Source of the DNA: Nonomuraea sediminis
GTDB lineage: Bacteria; Actinomycetota; Actinomycetes; Streptosporangiales; Streptosporangiaceae
Reading direction: 5' to 3'
DNA: 64,000 bases
NCBI RefSeq assembly: GCF_018531495.1
Contig: NZ_JAHDTI010000017.1
Location: 1 to 64,000 of the forward strand
The position numbers and the translations under genes are program-made. Under the pieces are notes generated by a model. The model was not told the DNA's origin. It saw nothing but the letters and a program-made list of their open reading frames with translations, and made no database searches. Of the stretch, positions 13,475 through 22,900 are shown piece after piece. How positions within the stretch are numbered: position 1 is the stretch's first letter; every line of letters starts with the position of its first letter.

Positions 13475-15289
13475 TCACTCCGATCGTGCTGTAACGGTTG
13501 CCTGGCGTACTTCTGCCAGAACACCGTCCCAAAAACCGACGACGTTTCCTCCTCCGAGCACCAGCTGGCGGTCGAGCAGCCTGTTGCCGGTCTCGCACGA
13601 GGTCTCGCTCACAAGCGAGCAACCATGGCATGCAGACAAATTGAGTTGGGACGAACCTTGCCTGTCTCTTTCGATGCACACCGGGTCGTTCGAGCAGACA
13701 TCCGCGTCGTCGAGCGCTGAGACGAGCAGCGGGATCAGCTTCCCAGGATGTCCCAGCCGAGCTAGTCCTCCAAGGGTTCCCTGAGCATCTCCTGCCGCGG
13801 TGTAGATCAGAATCCCGGCAGTCTTGTCCTTCCGGTCGGAGTTCGCATAGATCCGTTCCCGCAGCGACGCTGATGCATATCCGCTGGCGAACGCCAGCCT
13901 GCGGATGAGCAGGTGCGACAACGTGTGCAGAGCGATGTAGCGCGGCTCCGGAACGTCGAGCCGGTCCGCCCATGGCGTGCCCGCGCGGCGCTTCAGGAGG
14001 ATGCCTGCCCGCGCCTGGACGCCCGGCTGCGCCTCCCATTGTGCGAGTTTGTCCTCATCGAACCTCAGGAAGATTCCCTCGCCGAACATTTCCATCGCCG
14101 GATAGGTGGGGAACCCTTTCGGTCCGAGATCAGCAGTGATCAGATCGGCCTCCGCGCTGTGGCGCCTGAAGCCCCGCAAGGCAGTCACCTCGCGTACCCG
14201 GTGCACCTGTCCGACACCAGCGATCCGGCTGACGAGACTCTCCGGTCCCGAGGTTGTGTCCCGGCTCCATCCGTCGACGACGAAGTCCCCACCGGTACGG
14301 TCTCGTCCACCCTCGAGCTTCTTCAAGAAAGCGGCCCACTCCCCATCCTTGAGGTCGAGAAGCACGTCGTCAGCCGAGGCCTCGTCTCCTGCCGCGACCT
14401 CGCGCACGGTCTCCGGAGACACGCCTAGCTCGCCGGCTATCCATCCCGCAATCACCTCCGCCTGAGGTCCGCCGTTGTCCGCCATGAGCTTCTCGAAGAA
14501 GACATGACCACGGATCTTGTCGGCGATCTCCGCAGACTGCGGGCGTTCTTCGGGGATGTCGAGCGCGGAGATCCGATCGGCGATGTAGTTCCCTGTCGCC
14601 CCCCGCTGGACCGCTACAAGACGATGGTTGCACGGCTTCTTCACGGAACTTTCCGGCTCCCACGGCTGCCGACCGACACAGTGGAGGCCGTCGCGGTGCA
14701 GGGTATCCCTCGTCACGAGCTCCGCCAGAGAACGGCTGTGCCCACATCCGTAGCACTTGACCCGGAGGGAGGCCAGGCCCTCGCCCTGACCGGACACCCT
14801 CTCGAACCGGAGCTCCTTATAGGCCTTACAGAAGCGAACAGCTTCGTCGAGGGTCGCACCGTGGCCCCTGTGCGCCCACTTGAACCACGGGACGTCCTGG
14901 GCGTGACTGCCCTGTTCGCAGATCGCGATGTAGCGCATCGGGACGAGGAACCCTCCGCACTCACAGGTGTTGCTCCACTTACCTTTTTTCTTCCCTGTCA
15001 GCTTGGAGAGCTTTGAGCACCTCTCGCAGAACCGCCAGGCGGGAAAGCGCCAGTAGAGCAGTGCCGGTGTGTCCTTCCCCGCATGGCCTGCATGAGTCGG
15101 CGGCTGCCTGAGAACTCCCGCGCCGAGCCTGGCGAGGAGTCGCTCACAGCTGATCTCATGGGCGTACTTCTTGTCCCACCACGAGGTGTCCGGCGCGATC
15201 AACGACTCACCTCGGATGTCGACGATCGCTCCAACACCGAAGGGTGTGATCGTCTCCGACAACCGCAGGTCATGCCTGATCTTCTCCAC
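13475..15289 (-). CDS. drmB: DrmB, DUF1998-domain DISARM protein
   Basis: A 604-aa protein matching DrmB in size, position after drmA and features. The N-terminus ETITPFGVGAIVDIRGES is typical. Cysteine pairs near 88-116 (CERC, CECGG) and CYGCGH near 179 suggest zinc sites. The DUF1998 region contains LHTLSHLLIRRLA (near 470) and ends in the cysteine-rich ACHGCSLVSETSCE. In DISARM, DrmA and DrmB form a complex that loads on and restricts unmodified phage DNA. Start GTG 15289 has AGGAGG 6 nt upstream and overlaps the end of drmA by 20 bases. Last gene of the four-gene operon. Confidence 0.88.
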   Translation of the reverse strand: MEKIRHDLRLSETITPFGVGAIVDIRGESLIAPDTSWWDKKYAHEISCERLLARLGAGVLRQPPTHAGHAGKDTPALLYWRFPAWRFCERCSKLSKLTGKKKGKWSNTCECGGFLVPMRYIAICEQGSHAQDVPWFKWAHRGHGATLDEAVRFCKAYKELRFERVSGQGEGLASLRVKCYGCGHSRSLAELVTRDTLHRDGLHCVGRQPWEPESSVKKPCNHRLVAVQRGATGNYIADRISALDIPEERPQSAEIADKIRGHVFFEKLMADNGGPQAEVIAGWIAGELGVSPETVREVAAGDEASADDVLLDLKDGEWAAFLKKLEGGRDRTGGDFVVDGWSRDTTSGPESLVSRIAGVGQVHRVREVTALRGFRRHSAEADLITADLGPKGFPTYPAMEMFGEGIFLRFDEDKLAQWEAQPGVQARAGILLKRRAGTPWADRLDVPEPRYIALHTLSHLLIRRLAFASGYASASLRERIYANSDRKDKTAGILIYTAAGDAQGTLGGLARLGHPGKLIPLLVSALDDADVCSNDPVCIERDRQGSSQLNLSACHGCSLVSETSCETGNRLLDRQLVLGGGNVVGFWDGVLAEVRQATVTARSE

Positions 15290-18200
15290 GGTGCACCTCC
15301 TCCTGAGGTTCCTGGACGTTCACGGCCACGTTCGGTTCGACCGACCTCATCGAGTCGCCGACGAGCCAGCCTTCCGCGAGCTGTCCGAATCTCTTGACCA
15401 GCGCTTTTTCGATCTTGGCTGACCGCTCGTAGCCCAGCGTCTCGTCCGCTTCGCGGGCCGCACTCGCTCGACGGTCCCAGTCGCGCAGAAGGCTCCAGGC
15501 CGCCTGTCGCGTCTCCTCCGCCTCGATGTCGTCGGCCCGAGCCACATATCCGAGGAAGCGGTCGACAATATCCGCCATAGCATCACTGAGTGCCATGTCA
15601 TCGAGGTCGAACCGTCCTGCTGTGTCATTGTCGGCCAGCGGGGCGAACGATTGCCGCACCAGCGCCACGAGCGCCCCGGCCAGCGAGCGCTCCCGCGAGG
15701 CCAACGACCAGGGAGTCACGCTCGTCGGTTCGACGCTGCGGTAGAGCGCCTCGTGGTATGCACGGAAGGTCTCGAAGTGCGACCGGTCCCGCGCACGACT
15801 CGACCTGAAGAGCGTCACCACGATGCCGTTGGTGTCGCCACGTCCGACACGGCTCGTCGCCTGGATGTATTCCGCGGTCGTCTTCGGCTGCCCGACCATG
15901 AGCATCAGGGCGAGCCTGGGGATGTCGATGCCGACGGAGAGCATGTTCGACGACAGGACGACGTCGATTGCTTCCGAGGACTCGTCCACACGGACCCGAA
16001 GCGCTCGAAGGTCGCTCGGCAGTTGCTCCGCTCCCCTTCGGCTCGTCAGCTCCAGCACACGCTCCGCCCTGACCATTCGCGACGGCAGGCCCAGACGTTC
16101 CGCGCGGGGCTCGAGTCGGGCCCGCACGTCGTCGACGACGAGCGTTCCGGTACGTCCGAGTTCCCGGAGAGAGTTGTGGTACATGACCAGCGTCCAGTAG
16201 GCGTCTTTGGGTACGACGGTGTCGCCGCGGGCGGAGAGGACCTCGGGTATCTCGATGAGCGGGGTGACCGCGGAGATGACGGCCGAGGGCTGGGACACCG
16301 ACTGAGGCATGAGCCCGATGTAGAGTCGCCCTTCCTCGTTCGTGACAGGCCGAGAGAAGAAAGTCCGGTCGTCGTCGAGCCCGGACGGCGGGTAGTGCGC
16401 GACCTTGCGCCCGTACAGCCCCTGCACCTGTTCGTCCGAAGCACGGATGGTCGCGGTGGAGGCGACGATCTTAGGACTCGTACCCATCCGGCTCAGCAGG
16501 AGCTGAATCACAGCGTCGAACACCGCGACGGTGGTGCCCAGCGGCCCGGACAGAAGATGGAGCTCGTCCTGGATGAGCATGGAGGGCTGCTTGAACGTGG
16601 TTCCGAGGCCCAAGAGCCTTCCCGCCGTGGGCTTGAACTGGAGGCGGGCGAACTTGTCGACGGTCGCCAGAAGGATCGTGGGCGGATCGTCGTACAGGAC
16701 CTCGTCGACGACGGCGAGCGGCAGTTCGTCGCTGAATCGACACGAGGTGTCAACGCAGTGCAGCACGATGTCCTTGCCGAGCAGGCGCATGCCGTAATCC
16801 TTCGACTGCGTGCTCTTGGACTTGGGCACCAACGGTGTCAGGCACCAGGGGCAGCTCTCCACCTGGAACTGATTGGCCTCTTCAGGTCGTGCCGCCTTCA
16901 ACAACCGGTCCAGCGCCGCTTTCGCCTCCGAGCGGCTGTTGGGAGTGACATCCTTCCCCACCCACAGGCCGATCGTGAAGGGCGTCATACCCTTCACCCG
17001 AGGATCTGTGCCACGCAGCAACTCCATGGCACAGATCAGCGCTGCCGCTCGCTGGAACTGCTGGGACGTCAGGAGCCGGAGTGTGTATCTGGTGATCACG
17101 GCGGTGCCGCCGCCCGCCGTGCCGTGAACCAGTCGCCGGCGAAAGATCTCAATCGCCGCGAGACCTAGGTACGCCTCGGTCTTGCCACCGCCAGTCGGGA
17201 ACCAGATGAGATCGACGAGGTCACGATCACCATGCTTCTCGTCGACTGTGGAGGCGAGCGAGACGAGCAGGAACCCGAGTTGGAAAGGCCTCCAACGTGG
17301 TTCCTCCGAACCGGCCTCAGGACCACCACGGTTGATCGAGGACTGACACATCTGCAGACGCATCGCCGCCATGCCCAGAGCGAATGCCGTACGAAGGCGT
17401 CCCTGAGATGGATCACTAAGCAGCGCCACGCCTGCCCGCATCCGCTCGACCGCGTCCTGGGAGCGGCCCGCAATTCGCCGAGCGACCCCGGCCTCGTCAC
17501 CGAACCCTTCAGCCCGCCATGTCTGTTCGTCCACCCACTCGGCGAACGCATCGGCGAACGCATCCAGAGACCGGAGCACCGGCTCCGGGTCCGAATCCAA
17601 TCTCATGAGATGTGCGAGCTCCAAGGACTCCGCTTCAGGAGTGCCCTTCGCAAAGCCCGTGGTCTCGACAGCGGGGACGACGAAGGCCGGTACCGGATCG
17701 AGGAAGACCTCAGTACAGCGACCGTCCGTGAAATCCCAATCGGCGGCCATCCCGTGACCGACCGCGTAGACCTTGCGGTTGCGGTACCTGAGCCGGAGTT
17801 CGGCCGTCTCTTGATCCCCGCCGGACAAACGGGTGGTGTCATACTCCATGAACTGCGCACCCGCGGCTGGACTGACTGACAGCCCTACCTGGAAGAGCAT
17901 CTGAGGGATGTCGAGACGATCGTCTCCGGTGGACTCAGACATCACCCTGACATGAACCGTGACCAGGGAGTTCCCTCTGAAGTCGCGCCAGCGCGACCCG
18001 ATCTCCACGGGCACGTCGCCCACTGTGAGAAGCTCCGGACGCCAGCCTCTCGTAAGCAAGATCTTGCCCGAGGCGAACGGCCTACGACGCCACTTAGGCG
18101 GCCCGTCAACCGACTCCTGCGAGTACGTACCGCACGAGAATTTCGCCTCCACTGAGGCGCCGTCGGTGACGAAGGAGATCGCGACGGACGAAGGGCGCCA

Positions 18201-18446
18201 GTCCTCGGCCAACGGAACCGCGGCACCGTCCTCCTCGAGATCCCCCTCCGGTACGTCCGCCGAGACCTCGTCCTCGGGCTCGGCCTGAGGCCTGCTATCG
18301 GCCTCCGGAGGGGCGGGGAACAACATCCCGACGGCGTACTGCCGATGCGGAAGGTTGCGGGTCACTTCTTCCTGCCCCCCGTCCGGCCCGACGTAGGTGT
18401 CCCGGAGGTGCTGCAGTGCGGCACTCTGTGCCTCGGTGAGGTTCAC
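15270..18446 (-). CDS. drmA: DrmA, DISARM SF2-type helicase
   Basis: A 1058-aa helicase. Walker A FPTGGGKTEAYL lies near residue 417, the DExx box IQDELHLL near 624, the SAT motif (VASTATIRA) follows, and the C-terminal helicase block has SVGIDIPRLALM and QATSRVGRGD near 867. Residues 1-400 form the long N-terminal region typical of DrmA. A CPWC...C pattern near 530 may bind zinc. Size and order (drmA then drmB) match DISARM. The start codon is GTG 18446, overlapping the previous stop in a GTGA junction, so translation is coupled. Function inferred from the family: DNA translocation and phage DNA recognition. Confidence 0.9.
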   Translation of the reverse strand: MNLTEAQSAALQHLRDTYVGPDGGQEEVTRNLPHRQYAVGMLFPAPPEADSRPQAEPEDEVSADVPEGDLEEDGAAVPLAEDWRPSSVAISFVTDGASVEAKFSCGTYSQESVDGPPKWRRRPFASGKILLTRGWRPELLTVGDVPVEIGSRWRDFRGNSLVTVHVRVMSESTGDDRLDIPQMLFQVGLSVSPAAGAQFMEYDTTRLSGGDQETAELRLRYRNRKVYAVGHGMAADWDFTDGRCTEVFLDPVPAFVVPAVETTGFAKGTPEAESLELAHLMRLDSDPEPVLRSLDAFADAFAEWVDEQTWRAEGFGDEAGVARRIAGRSQDAVERMRAGVALLSDPSQGRLRTAFALGMAAMRLQMCQSSINRGGPEAGSEEPRWRPFQLGFLLVSLASTVDEKHGDRDLVDLIWFPTGGGKTEAYLGLAAIEIFRRRLVHGTAGGGTAVITRYTLRLLTSQQFQRAAALICAMELLRGTDPRVKGMTPFTIGLWVGKDVTPNSRSEAKAALDRLLKAARPEEANQFQVESCPWCLTPLVPKSKSTQSKDYGMRLLGKDIVLHCVDTSCRFSDELPLAVVDEVLYDDPPTILLATVDKFARLQFKPTAGRLLGLGTTFKQPSMLIQDELHLLSGPLGTTVAVFDAVIQLLLSRMGTSPKIVASTATIRASDEQVQGLYGRKVAHYPPSGLDDDRTFFSRPVTNEEGRLYIGLMPQSVSQPSAVISAVTPLIEIPEVLSARGDTVVPKDAYWTLVMYHNSLRELGRTGTLVVDDVRARLEPRAERLGLPSRMVRAERVLELTSRRGAEQLPSDLRALRVRVDESSEAIDVVLSSNMLSVGIDIPRLALMLMVGQPKTTAEYIQATSRVGRGDTNGIVVTLFRSSRARDRSHFETFRAYHEALYRSVEPTSVTPWSLASRERSLAGALVALVRQSFAPLADNDTAGRFDLDDMALSDAMADIVDRFLGYVARADDIEAEETRQAAWSLLRDWDRRASAAREADETLGYERSAKIEKALVKRFGQLAEGWLVGDSMRSVEPNVAVNVQEPQEEVHRGEDQA

Positions 18447-19960
18447 TTCCCGACCTGCTTCCGGACGAGTTCCTGGAGCCGCTGCTTGTCGTTCTTGGAG
18501 GCAACGACATGCAGCGTGACCCGTGGTCTGGTGACGGCGACGTAGAACCCGGCGAGCCCGTGCTCGTCATACACCTCGGGCAGGTCGCAGACGATCACGT
18601 GCTCCGCCTCCAGCCCCTTCGCAAAGCGTGGGCTGGTCACGGTGAAACCTGCGGCACTCCGAACGGGAGCGGCGTCGGACATGGCTCTGATGATCCAGAT
18701 GCTTTCACGACGGGCGCCGTCGTCGACGAGCTCACGTGCCACGCTCTCCGCGGCGGCTACATCGGCCTCCGCGTCGGCCCATCTCCACTGCACTCGCTCA
18801 CCATTGACGATTCCAGGATCTCCGATGTCAGCCCCCAGGTACTCCTGGACGACGTGGACGATCGCCCTGGTGTTGCGGACATTGCGGTTGAGGTCGAGGA
18901 GCAACGCCTCGTCTGACACAAGTTCGTAGACATCCTGGTCGAAGGAGCCGTCCACATGCGCCTGGTTGTTGGGATCGAGAAACATCCGCCAGCGTCCTTT
19001 CGCGCGTCCTCCCTTGATGACGGCGTCCAGCGCGTCCATCCCGTCGGCGTTCATGAGGTCTTGCGCCTCGTCGACGAGAACGGCGTCGTATTTCTTCTCT
19101 CCGTCGAGTTCGGAGAAGGGGCGTAGGTCGATCGCACGGCCTGTGATGCGTGGTGAGAAGAAGCCGACCAATGCCGGCGAGTGGAAGGTGATCAGGACGG
19201 ATCTACCCTCGCCGGTCTCTTGTTTCGCGGCCTCGGCCAACACGAGGGACTTCCCGGTACCCGCCCCTCCGATCACCATCATGCGCTGGTTGCGTGCGAG
19301 CGCGGACAGCACACGCGCCTGGTCGTCCGTCGCGCGGTTCTGCTCCTCGATCACGGCCCCGCGCTGAGCGTCGATCACCGGCACCCGTGTGAACTCGCCG
19401 AAAAGACGCGCTCGCAAGAGGTCGGGACGCGCGATCTTCACTCCATGCGGCGCCGTTCTCGTTCCACCGACAACGGTCTTGAACGCTGCGGTCATGGCCG
19501 CGACGGTCATCTCCTCCTTGGCCCACCAGTGGCTGCCTTTCCACTCGACGGTCGGAGGAGGGGCATCTATGTCAGGCGTGATGACGACTGCCTCACTTGC
19601 GTACCAACCGATGCCTTCTTCGGTGAAGATCGCTCGTAATGCGTGCATGGCCGACTGGGCCTGCCGCATCGGGGATTCACGAAGCCTCTTCCAATCGCCG
19701 CGTCGGTCGACGGTGTACCAGAGGCCGTCGTGCTTGCTCACTCCCCCGCCCTTGACCTCGACCAGGATGACGACGTTCTCCCACAGGACGACGAAATCCG
19801 CCTCCGCCTGTTGCTTGGTCTCGTGGGTTCGGAGCGAGACCGAGTGGAACGCGACGGCTCCTTCTGGTCCCTCGATCGCACTCAGGACACGCGCGACACG
19901 GCGCTCGGCACCGCTCGTGGCCGTCGCCTCGATGTCTGCGAGGTCCGGAACAAGAATCAT
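18443..19960 (-). CDS. NERD nuclease-related domain fused to UvrD-like helicase
   Basis: A 505-aa protein. The N-terminal NERD domain (about 1-120) carries the PD-(D/E)XK-like set in AEADFVVLWENVVILVEVKG: aspartate, then E-V-K. A P-loop GGAGTGKS lies near residue 235, the Walker B VDEAQD near 300, and C-terminal superfamily I elements (LEAEHVIVCDLPEV, then FYVAVTRPR) near 460-485. NERD-helicases combine DNA end processing with unwinding. The start is ATG 19960, sharing ATGA with the stop of the upstream gene; the frame is open further upstream but that part lies inside the preceding gene. Not a standard DISARM component. Confidence 0.88.
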   Translation of the reverse strand: MILVPDLADIEATATSGAERRVARVLSAIEGPEGAVAFHSVSLRTHETKQQAEADFVVLWENVVILVEVKGGGVSKHDGLWYTVDRRGDWKRLRESPMRQAQSAMHALRAIFTEEGIGWYASEAVVITPDIDAPPPTVEWKGSHWWAKEEMTVAAMTAAFKTVVGGTRTAPHGVKIARPDLLRARLFGEFTRVPVIDAQRGAVIEEQNRATDDQARVLSALARNQRMMVIGGAGTGKSLVLAEAAKQETGEGRSVLITFHSPALVGFFSPRITGRAIDLRPFSELDGEKKYDAVLVDEAQDLMNADGMDALDAVIKGGRAKGRWRMFLDPNNQAHVDGSFDQDVYELVSDEALLLDLNRNVRNTRAIVHVVQEYLGADIGDPGIVNGERVQWRWADAEADVAAAESVARELVDDGARRESIWIIRAMSDAAPVRSAAGFTVTSPRFAKGLEAEHVIVCDLPEVYDEHGLAGFYVAVTRPRVTLHVVASKNDKQRLQELVRKQVGK

Positions 19961-22900
19961 GCGCCGTGCTCCCGCCAGAGCTGTTCGTACTCCCGATATC
20001 CGAGGAAGTCGTTGACCGCACCGAAGTTGTCGGCGATATCCACGATCAGGCACTCCTCCTTGCCGCCGTTCTCCGGGCCGCGAAGACCACGCCCTGCCAT
20101 CTGGATGTAAGCGCTCGGGCTGAACGTCGGGCGCGCGATGTAAAGAGCACGGACGCCAGGAGCGTCGAATCCCTGGATCAACAGGTCGCAGTTCGCGAGC
20201 ACACGGATCTCTCCCGACTTGAACTGCTCGATGACCTCCCGACGCTCCTGCCGACCGGTCTGGCCGCTCACCGCGGCGGCCTCGACCTTGCGATAACGCA
20301 GGGTCGCCGCGAGTACCTGTGCTGACAGCACGTTCGGGGTGAACACGAGGATCGGCCATTCCGGATCCTGCTGCATGATGTGGTCCACGAGGACCGCCAT
20401 ACGTGCTTGGTCTCGACCGATGCGATCGAGAACCTGTGGTTCGAGCTTGCGCTGATTCCGAACGTTGGCCAACTCGCCGGCGTTCAGAACGACGTCAATC
20501 CCCGGAAGCACTTCGTGCCGGACGCGAGCGAGCACACCCATCCGGGACAGTTTCCGGTAGGCCTCGCCCCCTTCAAAGGCCTTGATCATGCGACGTCCGA
20601 AGCGCGCAGCCAACTCCTTCGTCTGAGTGTCGTTGCCCACCGAACCCTTGAACGGCGTCGCGGAGAGGCCGACGAGAGGCCGCTCCCAACTGCGCCCGTC
20701 CACACCGAGCCATCTGAGGATTTTCGTGTATCTCGGAGAGCTACCCGCGCGATGGGCTTCGTCGACGATCACCACGGACGCGTTGCTCAACCACGCATAT
20801 TCCGGGCGGTCGATGATCTTGTCCAGCTTCGCATCTGTGGCGACGACGACGCCGAACTGCGTGTCAGGCTCATGCACCGAATTGTTCTCCCAAAGCCTGC
20901 CGATCGTCAGTGGTCGTTCGTCAGCCAGGCCGCGCCACACCATGCTGAAGGTCTGCACCGCCTGTTCACAGAGCTCGGCGGACTGCGCGATCCAGAGCAC
21001 CGGTCCGCTCAGGGCACCGTCGATGAACAGCCGCAGCACCGTCTCTGTCGCCACGCGAGTCTTCCCTGCGCCGGTGGGGAGCTCGACCATGGCCTTGAGC
21101 GCGTTGCCGTTCGGCTCCTTAAGGATCAGGACGTCCCTCAGACGGGCGCTCAGGTCTTGCTGGAAATCGTGTAGGGGGTTCAGCTTGATGGCTCCGGGAA
21201 CGACGAACTCGTCGTCCTGACGCTCGTTCCGTTGACCGGCGTACTCGGCCCCGAACCCCATCTTCCGAAGCCAAGTGATCGTCGGCGCCCCGCCAGCCCA
21301 CGTCGTGGGGACGTCCGTATATCCCTCGCCGCGGAACTGGTCGGCGAGCAATCGAATCGAATCGCTTCTGTAAACGGTGAGAAAGAGTTCCGCGACAGAG
21401 GTCGCGTCGTTCACCAGGCCTTGTCTCTCGAGTGCCGACCAGAGGCCCTTGGGCAACGCCTCCCGGAGAGTGTCATCCCCGAAGAACACCTCCAGACGGT
21501 CCACATCGGTGACGGCCGCCTTGGCGGCTTGGCGCTGCTCCTCGAGACGCTGGTCCAGCCCTGCCTTGAGTACTTCGCTCAGCTGGGCGTTGTCCAATCC
21601 CAGGCCGAACGCCTTGTTGACGACATCCAGGACTTCCCGCTCTCCGAGGTCTGCCCGTACGGTCAACGCATATCCGTCGAGGTACCTGTCGAGCGACTGG
21701 TCCTCCACGCCATCCTCGGTGGTCACGCGTTTGGCTATGTGCACCGCCCTCGCCACCGTGGCGTTCATGACCTTGTCCGCCACGTAGGTCGAGCGAAGTC
21801 CCGTGTACAGGTCGATGATGCGTTCACCGTCCTGCTGCCCCTCGATCAACATGGAGAAGGAGAAACTGTCCTCGAACCTACGGCATCCTACGACCTCGAC
21901 CAGAGTGGAGACCTCGTCACTGTTCGCCCTGAGATAAGGCTTCTGCCGAGACGCCAGGAAGCGCTGCTCCTCGTCGGTGGTCGCGATGTAGACCGTGTCC
22001 GGCCGCCGAGATTCGACGCCCTGCCCGAGACGGGCTGGGATGCGTGACGGATGTCCTTGCGAGAAGACGAGTCTGCTCGCGGCAATGACGAACGCCGTCA
22101 AGGTGTGGTCCTTGACGCGTGGTGGGAAGATCTCCGCCTCGAGAGCTTCCCGCAGTACGTCCGACGGCACCTGAGCCAGCTCGCGGGGCAGGTTCAGTCT
22201 GTGCTCGACGTGTCGGGGACCTCGGTACAGCGGAAGCAGGTCCTCGTACTCGACCAGGGTTGCCGACACGATCTTCTGCGGAGATCTGCGGCCCCTGGTC
22301 GAAGGAAGCACGCCTGCTCGGTCAACCGCCCATCGAAGCGGTGAGGTCACCCGATAGATCTGACGGGAATCGAGGTCCTCAACGGTCCAGGGTTCATCCT
22401 CGAACCCCAACAGCTGCGTCGTCCATCTCTCTCGCATCTGATCGGGCGCGGCTGCGTCCCGCAGCATGATGAGGACCGAGAACGGACCAGGGCCCGCGTT
22501 CTCGACGAACTCGATGCGCTCGATCTCCCGTTCGCCCGGCCCTCGCCGGGTGTTGAGAAAGTCCCTCACCCACCGGCAGTAGTCCCCGAAGAAGACCTCG
22601 TCCTCGGTGGGGTACTCCTTCACGGGGTCGTGGACGACGCCGACTGCGTGAGCCACCTGTGGGACGCATCGGGATCGGTCCAGCAGGCGCCCGCCGAACT
22701 CATCGCCGAGGCCGTCCATGTCCACGACCTGGCTGGGCCATGACCACTTACCGTCACGGGTCGGTACCCTGATGTGTCCTGATGTGTCCTTCGACAGCAT
22801 CCTCACGGCTTCTGACGGCGAAACGTTGAGGACCGCGTCCCAGAACCTGGTCAGGGCCTCGTCGTCAGAGTTGACAGAGAGCTTGTTGAGACGTGCTCGC

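Noticed and set aside
15651-17168. 505-aa plus-strand frame inside drmA
   Set aside because: Mirror of the helicase; no motif or ribosome site.
19961-20359. Upstream extension of the NERD-helicase frame
   Set aside because: This stretch codes for the helicase motif VI region of the preceding gene; ATG 19960 at the ATGA junction is the natural start.
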